Both the position numbers and the translations under genes were made by a program. Positions 25,926 through 35,392 of a stretch of DNA of 64,000 bases are shown in pieces. The DNA is from Pseudomonas sp. KU26590 (GTDB lineage: Bacteria > Pseudomonadota > Gammaproteobacteria > Pseudomonadales > Pseudomonadaceae), in the NCBI RefSeq assembly GCF_026153515.1, contig NZ_CP110644.1:4245501-4309500 (forward strand). Reading direction: 5' to 3'. The number at the start of each line of letters is the position of its first letter. Within the stretch, counting starts at the first letter, position 1. Under the pieces are notes generated by a model, which searched no databases, had not been told where the DNA came from, and worked only from the letters and a program-made list of their open reading frames with translations.

Positions 25926-27089
25926 GTGTTCGATGGGCAACCGCTCGCCTGTTTCCAGCCGTTCATCGACACAGCGACGGGCCGCATCGCCGGCATCGAA
26001 GCGCTAGGCCGTCTGCGTCAGGCAGATGGCAGCCTGCAATCGGTCGGCCCGCTATTTACTGACCCGCGCCGCCCGGCCGTGCAATTGCGTCGGCTGGATC
26101 GTCAGGTTCGCGACAATGCCCTGAGCCGCTTTCACGAGGCGCCGAGCGACTGGTTCCTCAGCCTGAACATCTCCCCGCGCTGGATCAGTCGCCTGCGCCC
26201 CGACGAATCACCGCCCAGCCTCAAACAGCTGCAGACTTATGGCATTCCCGCTGAACGGATCGTTTTTGAGATCACCGAATTGAGCGGCGACGGCCAGCGC
26301 CTGAACGAGGTGGTGGCTCGCTATCGCGACGCCGGCGCACGCATCGCCATCGATGATTTCGGCGCCGGCTATTCGCAGCTGGACCGGGTGCTGGCATTGC
26401 AACCCGACATCCTCAAGCTCGACATGCGTCTGTTTCAGGCCGCAGCGCGGGGCGGCCCCAGCAGCGACGTGGTCAAGGCCCTCGCGCAGATGGCGGAGAA
26501 AACCGGCTGCTGGATCATCGCCGAAGGGGTCGAGACCGAAGCCGAGCTGGACTTCGCCCTCGAATGCGGCTCGCGCTACGTTCAGGGCTATCTGTTCGCG
26601 CCGGCGCAGCTGGATTTCTTCGAAGCCGATGCGTTCGTCGACCGTTTCGCTGCCCTGCGTGATCGTTACGTGACGAAGAAAGTCGGTGAGCGTGAACGCC
26701 TGATGACCCTGCGCAAGCAACTCACCCGGTTGATGTCCAGGCTGCAGAGCTGGGCCGAGGGCAATGGGCCGCTGGACGATTTGCCCCAGGTCAAGGACTT
26801 CCCGTGGTTGCTGCGTTTTTACCAGTGCGACCGCCACGGCACGCAGCTCACGCCCAATCTGGAATGGCGCAACGGTGCGTGGACCGCAGACGCCCGGTAT
26901 CTGGGCCATAACTGGTCCTGGCGGCCCTATTTCTATCACCTGCTCGCCGAGGGCTGGCACGAGCGGCGCCTGACGCTTTCCAGCACCTACCGCGACGCCA
27001 CCAGCAATCAGTATTGCCTGACGGCTGGGCAGTTCTTCGACAACGGCGAGCGGCTGTTGCTGATCGATGTCGACGCGGCCGGGTTTTGA
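25926..27089 (+). CDS. EAL-domain cyclic-di-GMP phosphodiesterase-like protein (YkuI-like)
   Basis: A 387-residue soluble protein. The EAL domain (about 1-245) keeps the main active-site elements: GIEALGR, NISPRW, FEITEL, IDDFGAGY, LKLDM and AEGVET, so c-di-GMP hydrolysis is plausible. The remaining 140 residues (WLLRFYQCDRHG ... YLGHNWSWRPYFYH ... YRDATSNQYCLTAG) look like the PAS-like C-terminal domain of B. subtilis YkuI. GTG start at 25926, 4 bases after AAGGAGG, is the only in-frame choice. It lies upstream of dgt. Confidence 0.85.
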   Translation: MFDGQPLACFQPFIDTATGRIAGIEALGRLRQADGSLQSVGPLFTDPRRPAVQLRRLDRQVRDNALSRFHEAPSDWFLSLNISPRWISRLRPDESPPSLKQLQTYGIPAERIVFEITELSGDGQRLNEVVARYRDAGARIAIDDFGAGYSQLDRVLALQPDILKLDMRLFQAAARGGPSSDVVKALAQMAEKTGCWIIAEGVETEAELDFALECGSRYVQGYLFAPAQLDFFEADAFVDRFAALRDRYVTKKVGERERLMTLRKQLTRLMSRLQSWAEGNGPLDDLPQVKDFPWLLRFYQCDRHGTQLTPNLEWRNGAWTADARYLGHNWSWRPYFYHLLAEGWHERRLTLSSTYRDATSNQYCLTAGQFFDNGERLLLIDVDAAGF

Positions 27090-27183
27090 CGGCGCTGCGG
27101 GTATCCTTTCATCGATCTTGTGCTTGCAGCGTGCGGGGTGAACCGGGAAGCTAGCGCGGTAATCACCCGACGGAGTACCGGCC

Positions 27184-28515
27184 TTGGATTGGCAAACCCT
27201 GCTCACCCGCGAGCGCCTTGGCAAGACCTTGCACAGCCCTGAAGAACTGGGGCGCAGTCCCTTCCACAAGGATCACGACCGGATCATTTTCTCCGGCGCC
27301 TTTCGCCGTCTCGGGCGCAAGACCCAGGTTCACCCGGTCACCAGCAACGACCACATCCACACGCGCCTGACCCACTCACTTGAAGTCAGCTGCGTTGGCC
27401 GCTCACTGGGCATGCGCGTCGGCGAAACCCTGCGCAGCGCCCTGCCCGACTGGTGCGACCCCAGCGATCTGGGCATGGTCGTGCAATCGGCTTGCCTGGC
27501 CCACGACATCGGCAATCCGCCGTTCGGCCACTCCGGCGAAGACGCCATTCGCAACTGGTTCAAACAGGCCGCAGGACGCGGCTGGCTCGATGCGATGAGC
27601 GAAGTCGAGCGCAACGACTTTCTCAATTTCGAAGGCAACGCCCAAGGCTTCCGCGTGCTGACTCAGCTGGAATACCACCAGTTCGAGGGTGGCACCCGAC
27701 TGACCTACGCCACCCTCGGCACCTATCTGAAATACCCGTGGACGGCGCGTCACGCCGACTCCCTGGGCTACAAGAAACACAAGTTCGGCTGCTACCAGAG
27801 CGAGCTGCCGATTCTTGAACAGATCGCCGGCAAACTCGGCCTGCCGCAGATCGAGGAGCAACGCTGGGCCCGGCATCCGCTGGTGTACCTGATGGAGGCA
27901 GCCGACGACATCTGCTACGCGCTGATCGATCTCGAAGACGGTCTTGAAATGGAGTTGCTCACCTACGACGAAGTGGAGTCGCTGCTGCTGGGACTGGTGG
28001 GCGATGATCTGCCGGAAACCTATCGCCAGCTGGGCCCCAATGACTCACGCCGTCGCAAGCTGGCGATTCTGCGCGGCAAGGCCATCGAGCACCTGACCAA
28101 CGCCGCCGCCCGCGCTTTCGTCGAACAGCAGGACGCGCTGCTGGCCGGCACACTGCAAGGCGATCTGGTGGAACACATGCACGGGCCGGCCAAACGCTGC
28201 GTGCTCAATGCCAAGGACATGGCGCGCAAGAAGATCTTTCAGGACAAGCGCAAGACGCTGCACGAAATCGGCGCCTACACCACGCTGGAAATCCTGCTGA
28301 ATGCCTTCTGCGGCGCGGCGCTGGAGCAGTTCGGCGGACATGAGCCGTCGTTCAAAAGCCGGCGCATTCTCGATTTGCTGGGCAATAACGCGCCTGACCC
28401 GAGCTGGCCGCTGCACACGTCCTTTCTCAGGGTCATCGACTTCATCGCCGGCATGACCGACAGCTACGCCAGCGAAATGGCCCGCGAGATGACGGGGCAC
28501 TCCAGCCCCGCCTAG
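27184..28515 (+). CDS. dgt: dGTP triphosphohydrolase-like HD protein
   Basis: A 443-residue HD-domain dNTPase. Metal ligands are visible as [25 protein letters not shown] and [16 protein letters not shown]. The enzyme cleaves dGTP (or other dNTPs) to the nucleoside and triphosphate. The start is TTG 27184 with CGGAG about 9 bases upstream. Length and position match the dgt-like gene beside the roc2 genes of P. aeruginosa. Confidence 0.9.
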   Translation: MDWQTLLTRERLGKTLHSPEELGRSPFHKDHDRIIFSGAFRRLGRKTQVHPVTSNDHIHTRLTHSLEVSCVGRSLGMRVGETLRSALPDWCDPSDLGMVVQSACLAHDIGNPPFGHSGEDAIRNWFKQAAGRGWLDAMSEVERNDFLNFEGNAQGFRVLTQLEYHQFEGGTRLTYATLGTYLKYPWTARHADSLGYKKHKFGCYQSELPILEQIAGKLGLPQIEEQRWARHPLVYLMEAADDICYALIDLEDGLEMELLTYDEVESLLLGLVGDDLPETYRQLGPNDSRRRKLAILRGKAIEHLTNAAARAFVEQQDALLAGTLQGDLVEHMHGPAKRCVLNAKDMARKKIFQDKRKTLHEIGAYTTLEILLNAFCGAALEQFGGHEPSFKSRRILDLLGNNAPDPSWPLHTSFLRVIDFIAGMTDSYASEMAREMTGHSSPA

Positions 28516-28555
28516 CGGTGCCTTTAGCCGTTGCGCCTTTACGAGGGCGCGTGCG

Positions 28556-28588
28556 AAAGCCCGAATACGAGCCTGTATTCGGGCTTTT
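28556..28588 (+). terminator. Intrinsic terminator of dgt
   Basis: AAAGCCCGAATAC and GTATTCGGGCTTTT with a 6-base loop, 40 bases after the dgt stop. Confidence 0.85.
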
Positions 28589-28810
28589 CTCATTGGCGCT
28601 TCAGGAAATCCAACAGCAACTTCGGACATTTCCTACGCAACCGTCGGAATGCCCTTATCGCTGGTCGTACATCGCTGCCGAATAATCCGCGCCATTCCGA
28701 GCCTTGGGACAACCCGACCCATTACCTCCCGAAGATACCGCCCGCCTGCGAGCGCGCCGCCGGCCCGCCGTCACACGGTCCTGCTCACTCCCCTACGTCT
28801 GGAACCGCCG

Positions 28811-29200
28811 ATGTTCACTAAAGATTTCCGAATCCTGCTGGTAGAGGATCATCCGTTTCAGCTGATCGCCTTGCAGATCCTGCTGAACAACCATGGCCTG
28901 TACCGCGTCACGCCGGCGCTCAATGCCAGCGAAGCACTCGGCGCCATGGAGCGCAGCGCCGAGCCCTATGACCTGCTGCTCTGCGATCAGCGTCTGCCGG
29001 GAATGTGCGGCCTGGAGCTGATACAGACGGCCAACCAGCGCGGGTTGCTCCAGCGCGCCGTACTGCTCAGTGGCCTCGACGCGGACCCGCTGGCGAGCCT
29101 TGAGTCCGAAGCCAGGGCGATGGGCCTGCCGTTGCTGGGGTGCCTGAGCAAACCGCTCAACACCCTGGAGCTGATCAGCCTGCTGTCCACGCCCGCATAA
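28811..29200 (+). CDS. Stand-alone receiver-domain protein
   Basis: A 129-residue single REC domain: acidic pair VEDH at 10-13, phosphoacceptor in LLCDQRLPGMCGLEL (near 58), Ser in LLSG and Lys in CLSKPL. No output domain follows; the stop comes right after the fold. The fold resembles the receiver half of RocR-type REC-EAL regulators, and it lies just upstream of RocA/RocS-like genes, so it may be a phosphate sink or a reduced RocR. A longer in-frame reading from 28649 is unlikely. Confidence 0.8.
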   Translation: MFTKDFRILLVEDHPFQLIALQILLNNHGLYRVTPALNASEALGAMERSAEPYDLLLCDQRLPGMCGLELIQTANQRGLLQRAVLLSGLDADPLASLESEARAMGLPLLGCLSKPLNTLELISLLSTPA

Positions 29201-29565
29201 TTTTCACCTGCATGCCGGTCCTATCCGGGTATCTGTCAGCACCGATTCAGGCACGCTGCCCAGTGCGCATTTATAACGTGCCATTGATGTCGGGCAAGCG
29301 ACGTGTTTAAACAGGTAGGCACAGTTTCGCGAATGCGTAGGGTTATTCCGATTCGAAATAAACGCACGTTTTTAAATGCATTTAAATCAACGGTAAATGC
29401 TGTTACGCATTAAACATTCATGACCGCCGCGTGCATCCATGTACGCACTTACGCTTATTTCTGTAGGAACATTCCTATATAGCGCTTCGGGCATGATCTC
29501 TTTATGTGCGCCTTGAACATCTGGGATAAGGTGCGCGCTTTCTTGCCACCCGTTATGGATTGATC
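29201..29565. other. AT-rich regulatory region before the LuxR-type regulator
   Basis: About 365 bases with visibly lower GC than its neighbours and no supported gene. It contains an inverted heptad at 29464 and a TATATA element at 29476-29481, and presumably drives the two-component genes downstream. Confidence 0.6.
29464..29477. promoter_or_regulatory. Inverted heptad resembling a BvgA-type site
   Basis: TAGGAAC-ATTCCTA, two inverted copies of a heptad close to the BvgA consensus TTTCCTA, about 90 bases before the RocA/BvgA-like regulator gene. Autoregulation is inferred. Confidence 0.45.
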
Positions 29566-30192
29566 ATGAACTCAATTTTTATCATCGACGACCACCCGGT
29601 TATACGCATGGCCATACGTATGCTTCTGGAAAACGAAAATTACGAGGTGGTCGGAGAGACCGACAACGGTGTCGACGCCATGCAGATGGTCCGTGAATGC
29701 ATGCCCGACCTGATCATCCTCGACATCAGCATCCCCAAGCTGGACGGGCTCGAAGTCCTCGCCCGCTTCAACGCCATGAACCTGCCCTCGAAGATTCTCG
29801 TACTGACCGCACAGGCGCCGAGCCTGTTCGCCATCCGATGCATGCAGTCGGGCGCTTCGGGTTATGTGTGCAAGCAGGAAGACCTCAGCGAACTTGTCAG
29901 CTCGGTCAAAGCGGTATTATCCGGCTACAATTACTTTCCCAGTCAGGCTCTTGCCGCGTCGATCAAAAAAGAGGGTGACCCCAATGAGCTTGAGCGCTTC
30001 AAACTCGTCAATGACCGTGAACTGATGGTGTTGCAACTGTTTGCCCAGGGGCGGACAAACAAGGAAATCGCCAAAGGCATGTTCCTCAGCAACAAAACGG
30101 TCAGCACTTACAAAACCCGCTTGATGCAAAAACTCAAGGCCAAGACTCTGGTAGAACTTATCGAGATGGCAAAACGCAATTCGTTAGTGTGA
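29566..30192 (+). CDS. LuxR-type response regulator, RocA/BvgA-like
   Basis: A 208-residue regulator. The receiver has IIDDHPV, phosphoacceptor LIILDISIPKLDGL (about 54) and YVCKQED. The C-terminal LuxR/GerE helix-turn-helix is NDRELMVLQLFAQGRTNKEIAKGMFLSNKTVSTYKTRLMQKL in essence (about 140-185). This layout and its neighbour sensor match the RocA2/RocS2 (Bvg-like) system next to dgt in P. aeruginosa. Start ATG 29566. Its stop lies 9 bases before the sensor start. Confidence 0.87.
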   Translation: MNSIFIIDDHPVIRMAIRMLLENENYEVVGETDNGVDAMQMVRECMPDLIILDISIPKLDGLEVLARFNAMNLPSKILVLTAQAPSLFAIRCMQSGASGYVCKQEDLSELVSSVKAVLSGYNYFPSQALAASIKKEGDPNELERFKLVNDRELMVLQLFAQGRTNKEIAKGMFLSNKTVSTYKTRLMQKLKAKTLVELIEMAKRNSLV

Positions 30193-30200
30193 GAGACAGG

Positions 30201-33200
30201 ATGCCAAAGGCGTTAAAGGACTATTGGATAGCAGCCGTGATGGTCTGCCTCGGCTTCGATACTCAGGCAGATCCCCTGGCGCCGGAACGCTACACGCTGC
30301 TGAGCCGCTCCAACCCTGCGCACATGGACGTGACGCTGGAGCGCGCCCAGTGGCAATGGGTGCGCAACAGGCGCGAGCTGGTGGTCGGCACCTCCGCGCC
30401 GGACTATCCGCCTTTCGACATGACCCTGACCGGGCACGACTACGAAGGCTTTACCGCCGATTACGTCGGCATTCTCGGACGCGTGCTCGACCTGCCGGTC
30501 AAGGTCCTGCGTTTCGCCAGCCGCGACGAGGCTGTCAAGGCACTGAGCAACGGCGAAATCGACCTGCTGGGCAGCGCCAACGGCTATGAGGCGGCGTCGC
30601 GCGGGATCGTACTGTCCACGCCCTACGCCATTGATCAACCCGTCCTGGTGACCCGCGCCGGAGAGGCCCGACCCTTGAACGGCGACCTCAACGGTTTGCG
30701 CCTGAGCATGGTTTATCACTACCTGCCGCCCGACGAAATCGCCGCGCTTTACCCCAAGGCGCGCCTGCAGACCTTCCCTTCCTTCCAGAGCGCGATCAAC
30801 GCCGTGGCTTTCAATCAGGCCGACGTGTTTCTGGGCGACACGATTTCCACCCACTACGTGATCAACAAGGGCTATCTGAACAACGTGCAGATGGCCAATT
30901 TCGGCAAGCACGAGGCAAACGGCTTCAGCTTCGCCGTGCAGGCGTCCAACCCGCTGCTGCTGGACATCGTCAATCGGGTGCTCAAAGGCATTCCGGTGGA
31001 AGAGCGCATCGCCATTTCCAAGCGCTGGGGCGCCGGCAGTGACCTGATGCTCACCGATCAGAAGCTGCAGCTCAATCAACGAGAAGAACGCTGGATCGCT
31101 CAGCATCCGACCGTTCGCGTGGTGTTCAACGAAGCCTATGCGCCGCTGACGTTCTTTGATGCGGCCGGCAATTTCAGCGGCGTTACCGCCGACTTGCTCG
31201 AACTCATCCGCCTGCGCACCGGGCTCACCTTCAAGGTCAGCCATGCCACCAGCATGAATGACATGACCTATCAGCTGAGCCAGGGTCAGGCCGACCTGAT
31301 CGGCGCGATGATCCCCAGCGAAGAGCGTCAGAACCGCTTCAATTTCAGCCGACCGTATCTGGACAACGTGTTCGTGCTGGTCACACGCAAGGAAACGTCT
31401 GCCCCCTCCAATCTCGATCAACTGGACGGAAAGCGGGTTGCGCTCACGCTCGGCAGCCCGATCCTGCCCTTTCTGCGCGACCAATACCCCGGCATTTATC
31501 CCGTGGAGGTCGATAACCCGGCGCAAGCCCTGGACATGCTCGCCCACGGTCGGGCGGAGGGCGCCATCACCTCGTTGTTCAGCGCCAGTTATTTTCTGTC
31601 CTCCCGAGCCCTCAACGACACGCTGCAGATGCGCGTCACGGTCGGCCAGGAGCCGGCGCGCATCGCCATGGCGACCTCACGCAATGCGCCCGAACTGACC
31701 TCGATTCTGGACAAGGCGCTGTCGAGCATCGCCCCTGAGGACCTGGCCGCCATCAACAATCGCTGGCGCACTTACACGCCGCGGGGCAGCGGTGCGTGGC
31801 ACGACTATGAACTGTTGATCTATCAGATCATCGGTGGCGCAAGCTTGCTGCTGCTGGGCTCACTGGCCTGGAATGCCTGGATGCGCCGGCAGATCAAACA
31901 GCGCGAGCGAGCCGAGCGTGCGCTCAACGATCAGTTCGAATTCATGAGCGCGCTGGTCAACGGCACGCCTCATCCCATCTACGTCCGTGACCGCGACGGC
32001 CTGCTGAAAATGTGCAACGAAAGCTACCTCGCCGCCTTCGCCGCGCGGCGCGAGGAAGTGATCGGCAAAAGCATTCTGGACGGCATTTTAAGCAATACCG
32101 AAGAGGCTTTGGGATACGTCGAGGATTACAAACGTGTCATGGCCGAAAACGAGCCGCTGATTCTCGATCGCTCGCTGCACATCGGCGGCCGCGAGCTGAC
32201 GATCTACCACTGGATCCTGCCGTTCCGCGACTCCCTCGGCAAAGTGCAGGGCATCATCGGCGGCTGGATCAACATCAGCGAACGCCGGCAATTGATTGAG
32301 CAACTGCAGACCGCCAAGGAGCTGGCGGACGATGCCAACCGCGCGAAAAGCACGTTTCTGGCAACCATGAGTCACGAGATCCGCACGCCGATGAACGCCG
32401 TGATCGGCATGCTCGAACTGGCCCTGAAACGCGCCGACCATGGCCATCTGGACCGGCCGGCTATCGAAGTGGCCTACAGTTCGGCGAAGGATCTGCTGGA
32501 GTTGATCGGCGATATTCTGGACATCGCCCGCATTGAGTCGGGCCGTCTGAGCCTGAGTCCCGAGCGCGCCAATCTGCGCCAGTTGGTCGAGTCTGTGGTC
32601 CGGGTGTTCGACGGCCTGGCCCGGCAAAAAAGCCTCACCCTGGCGCTGGATCTGGACCCTCGGACCAACACGGATGTGTTGATCGACCCCCTGCGCTTCA
32701 AGCAGATTCTCTCCAATCTCATCAGCAACGCCATCAAATTCACCGAAATGGGTCAGGTCAAGATCAGCCTGCAGACCGAAGGCGGCCGCAGCCCGCAGCA
32801 GGTGCGCGTGCAAGTGGTGATTCACGACAGCGGCATCGGCATCACCGAGCAGGACCAGCAGCGCCTGTTTGCCCCGTTCGCTCAGGTGGACCAGTCAGGG
32901 CAACTGGCGCGAACCGGCGCGGGCCTTGGCCTGGTGATCTGTCGCAGCCTGTGCGAAATGATGGGTGGAAACCTGACGTTGAGCAGCCGTCCCGGGGATG
33001 GCACGCGGATCGAGATGACCTTCGAATTCACCACCCTGGAACCGCTGGATGCGAAACGCATCGCCCGTGAAGCGGTACCCCACGCCTCAGGCCAGTTGCA
33101 CATCCTGATTGTCGACGATCACCCGGCCAATCGCCTGTTGCTGTTCGAGCAGCTGTGCTTTCTCGGGCATCGCTGCGACATGGCGATGCAGGGCGCCGAA

Positions 33201-33860
33201 GCCCTGGAGCGCTGGCGTGTCGAGCGTTTCGATCTGGTGATTGCCGATTGCAACATGCCGGTCATGAACGGGTATGACCTCACGCAGGCCATCCGCCATC
33301 TGGAGCAAAGCGAGACACGTCCGCGCTGTACCGTGCTGGGCTACACCGCCAATGCGCAGCCGGAGGAAAAGCAACGCTGCCGTGATGCCGGCATGGACGA
33401 CTGCCTGTTCAAACCCATCAGCCTCACTGCGTTGAACGACCGCTTGAGCAAGGTCCTGCCGCTGCCGGCGCTCCCCGCCGTGCCTGTTCAGCTGCCGCAG
33501 GCCGTGTTCGACCCGCACACCATTGAAGCGCTGACCGGTGGCAGGGCCGACATGAATGAGCGGCTGCTCGATCAACTCATCGCCAGCATTCATCAGGACC
33601 GCGCCGAGCTGAACGCGACCACGCTCCCGGAGCAACTGAAAGACATCGGCCACAAGGTGCGCGGCGCCGCGAACATCATTTCTGCGACAGCTGTCATTCA
33701 AGGATGCGAAGCGCTGGAAGCTGCCTGCGAGGGCCAAGCGCCGCAGGCGACTGTGGGCGAGCGGCAGTCCGCACTCGATGTGGCGATGGGCGCGCTGGAG
33801 CAGGCGTTGGTGGTTCATCGTGGGAAAACGCCCGCGTCACAGGCAGGGCCGCTGTCATGA
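30201..33860 (+). CDS. BvgS/RocS-type hybrid sensor kinase with two periplasmic binding domains
   Basis: A 1219-residue inner-membrane sensor. A signal segment is followed by two SBP_bac_3 (Venus flytrap) domains (about 45-270 and 295-525), one transmembrane helix (about 545-565), a PAS domain (590-690), HisKA with MSHEIRTPMNAV (His about 724), HATPase (VIHDSGIGI, GAGLGLVI), a receiver with phosphoacceptor IADCNMP (about 1015) and an Hpt domain with IGHKVRGAAN (about 1149). This is a complete four-step BvgS-like relay feeding the regulator just upstream. ATG 30201 preferred over GTG 30189. Confidence 0.88.
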   Translation: MPKALKDYWIAAVMVCLGFDTQADPLAPERYTLLSRSNPAHMDVTLERAQWQWVRNRRELVVGTSAPDYPPFDMTLTGHDYEGFTADYVGILGRVLDLPVKVLRFASRDEAVKALSNGEIDLLGSANGYEAASRGIVLSTPYAIDQPVLVTRAGEARPLNGDLNGLRLSMVYHYLPPDEIAALYPKARLQTFPSFQSAINAVAFNQADVFLGDTISTHYVINKGYLNNVQMANFGKHEANGFSFAVQASNPLLLDIVNRVLKGIPVEERIAISKRWGAGSDLMLTDQKLQLNQREERWIAQHPTVRVVFNEAYAPLTFFDAAGNFSGVTADLLELIRLRTGLTFKVSHATSMNDMTYQLSQGQADLIGAMIPSEERQNRFNFSRPYLDNVFVLVTRKETSAPSNLDQLDGKRVALTLGSPILPFLRDQYPGIYPVEVDNPAQALDMLAHGRAEGAITSLFSASYFLSSRALNDTLQMRVTVGQEPARIAMATSRNAPELTSILDKALSSIAPEDLAAINNRWRTYTPRGSGAWHDYELLIYQIIGGASLLLLGSLAWNAWMRRQIKQRERAERALNDQFEFMSALVNGTPHPIYVRDRDGLLKMCNESYLAAFAARREEVIGKSILDGILSNTEEALGYVEDYKRVMAENEPLILDRSLHIGGRELTIYHWILPFRDSLGKVQGIIGGWINISERRQLIEQLQTAKELADDANRAKSTFLATMSHEIRTPMNAVIGMLELALKRADHGHLDRPAIEVAYSSAKDLLELIGDILDIARIESGRLSLSPERANLRQLVESVVRVFDGLARQKSLTLALDLDPRTNTDVLIDPLRFKQILSNLISNAIKFTEMGQVKISLQTEGGRSPQQVRVQVVIHDSGIGITEQDQQRLFAPFAQVDQSGQLARTGAGLGLVICRSLCEMMGGNLTLSSRPGDGTRIEMTFEFTTLEPLDAKRIAREAVPHASGQLHILIVDDHPANRLLLFEQLCFLGHRCDMAMQGAEALERWRVERFDLVIADCNMPVMNGYDLTQAIRHLEQSETRPRCTVLGYTANAQPEEKQRCRDAGMDDCLFKPISLTALNDRLSKVLPLPALPAVPVQLPQAVFDPHTIEALTGGRADMNERLLDQLIASIHQDRAELNATTLPEQLKDIGHKVRGAANIISATAVIQGCEALEAACEGQAPQATVGERQSALDVAMGALEQALVVHRGKTPASQAGPLS

Positions 33861-34324
33861 AGCTGATTGCCATGAGCGCGGCTGATTTTCAGGCGTTTGC
33901 TGACCGTTCCGTCGCCGGTTATGCCCGGGACATTGTTCGCACCTACGGAGTGCCTGACGCACCGGCCTTCACCCGCGCGCGCGCTGACTTCAATGAACTG
34001 TTGGAGGACGGTCTGGAAACCGAGGGGCATTACTTCTATCGCGTGTGCATCGGCGATGAGGTTGAGGTGGGCAGCCTCTGGATAGGGGTTGTGGAGAACC
34101 CGCCGTTGCCCACCAGACTGTTCGTCTACGACCTGGAGATTCATCAGGCCTTCAGACGTCAGGGCCTGGGCAGGCAGGCACTGAGCGCCGTCGAGTTTTG
34201 GGGGATCGAGCGCGGCATTCGGCGTCTGGAGTTGAACGTGTTTTCCGACAACGTTGCAGCACGGACGCTGTACGAGACGTCGGGGATGGCTGCCTGTGAA
34301 ATCACCATGGGCAAGGATTTATAG
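33857..34324 (+). CDS. GNAT-family N-acetyltransferase
   Basis: A 155-residue GNAT enzyme whose start overlaps the sensor-kinase stop as ATGA. The acetyl-CoA loop is IHQAFRRQGLGRQALSAVE and the C-terminal motif NVFSDNVAARTLYETSGM. Substrate unknown. Translational coupling puts it in the same operon as the two-component genes, but a role in signalling is only a guess. Confidence 0.85.
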   Translation: MKLIAMSAADFQAFADRSVAGYARDIVRTYGVPDAPAFTRARADFNELLEDGLETEGHYFYRVCIGDEVEVGSLWIGVVENPPLPTRLFVYDLEIHQAFRRQGLGRQALSAVEFWGIERGIRRLELNVFSDNVAARTLYETSGMAACEITMGKDL

Positions 34325-34345
34325 CCCGCCAATAGGTGCCGCCGA

Positions 34346-35299
34346 TCAGGCCGGCCCGGTGGCAGAATCGACGCTGCCGTACGGCGCCAGATGCTCGCTC
34401 AGGTACTTCAGCAGAATGCTCACCTTCGGCAGCGCCTCTCGGGTTTTCAGCCAGACCAGATTCATCGGCAGTCCATCGGTCGCAAGCTCCGGCAGCACTT
34501 CCACCAGCCGGCCTTCGTTGAGGTGGGTTTGCACCAGCCACGTCGGTAGCTGGGCGATGCCATGCCCGGCCAGGGTGGCCGATACTTCGCCCTCGCCGTC
34601 GCCGACGGCAATGCGCGGATGAATGACGCGACGCTCCTGATCACCCGGCACGCGCCCACGAAAATACCAGGGCCCGACCTGCCCGTCGGACTGACCGTAG
34701 GCGATGCAATGATGATGCTCCAGATCCGCGTCCGTCTCGGGCCGACCGTGCTCGGCGATGTAACTGGGGGCGGCGCAGAACACCAGTCGCTGGGCACCGA
34801 TGAAGCGATGCCCCAGCCCCGCCGCCCAGGCGTCCCGCCCGCCGATTCTGACCACGATATCGATGCCTTCATGCACCGGATCAATGAACCGGTCGGAAAA
34901 CGAAATGTGCGGCTGCAGCAGCGGGTATTCCCTGACGAAATTAAGAATCAGCGGCAACACATGAAGACGTCCGTAGGACGCAGGCAAATCAATCCGCACC
35001 CGCCCATGGGGCTCATGCCGCTCTGACGCGAGCGCCAGCTCGGCTTCTTCGAGATCAGCCAGCACGCCGCTGCAGGTGGCGTAGAACTTCACACCGGCTT
35101 CGGTGAGCGACAAGCGGCGAGTCGTTCGATTGAACAGGCGCTGCCCCAATCGCTGCTCCAGCCGGGCAATGCCTTTACTGACCGCCGAAGCCGTCAGGTT
35201 CAGCTTCAACGCGGCATTGGCGAAGCTGCCGAAATCGGCGACTGCCACAAATACGTCAATGCCCTTGAGACGCTCGGATGAAAACACCGCGATTACCAT
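34346..35299 (-). CDS. LysR-family transcriptional regulator
   Basis: About 317 residues. The N-terminal winged helix-turn-helix (GSFANAALKLNLTASAVSKGIARLEQRLG) is typical of LysR, with the substrate-binding domain after residue 90. It belongs to the CrgA/DsdC-like subgroup (RLFNRTTRRLSLTEAG). It diverges from an MFS efflux gene 93 bases away, which it probably controls. The start is uncertain: ATG 35329, ATG 35299 and a GTG at 35287 are all in frame, none with a strong ribosome-binding site. Confidence 0.85.
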   Translation of the reverse strand: MVIAVFSSERLKGIDVFVAVADFGSFANAALKLNLTASAVSKGIARLEQRLGQRLFNRTTRRLSLTEAGVKFYATCSGVLADLEEAELALASERHEPHGRVRIDLPASYGRLHVLPLILNFVREYPLLQPHISFSDRFIDPVHEGIDIVVRIGGRDAWAAGLGHRFIGAQRLVFCAAPSYIAEHGRPETDADLEHHHCIAYGQSDGQVGPWYFRGRVPGDQERRVIHPRIAVGDGEGEVSATLAGHGIAQLPTWLVQTHLNEGRLVEVLPELATDGLPMNLVWLKTREALPKVSILLKYLSEHLAPYGSVDSATGPA

Positions 35300-35392
35300 T
35301 ACTGAACTGAATTCGCGATAGTAAGTCATTTATGTCGCGGATGAGAACGCAGATCTCCAATAGGCTATGGCATCGTCTTTTGGAGCTTTTCT

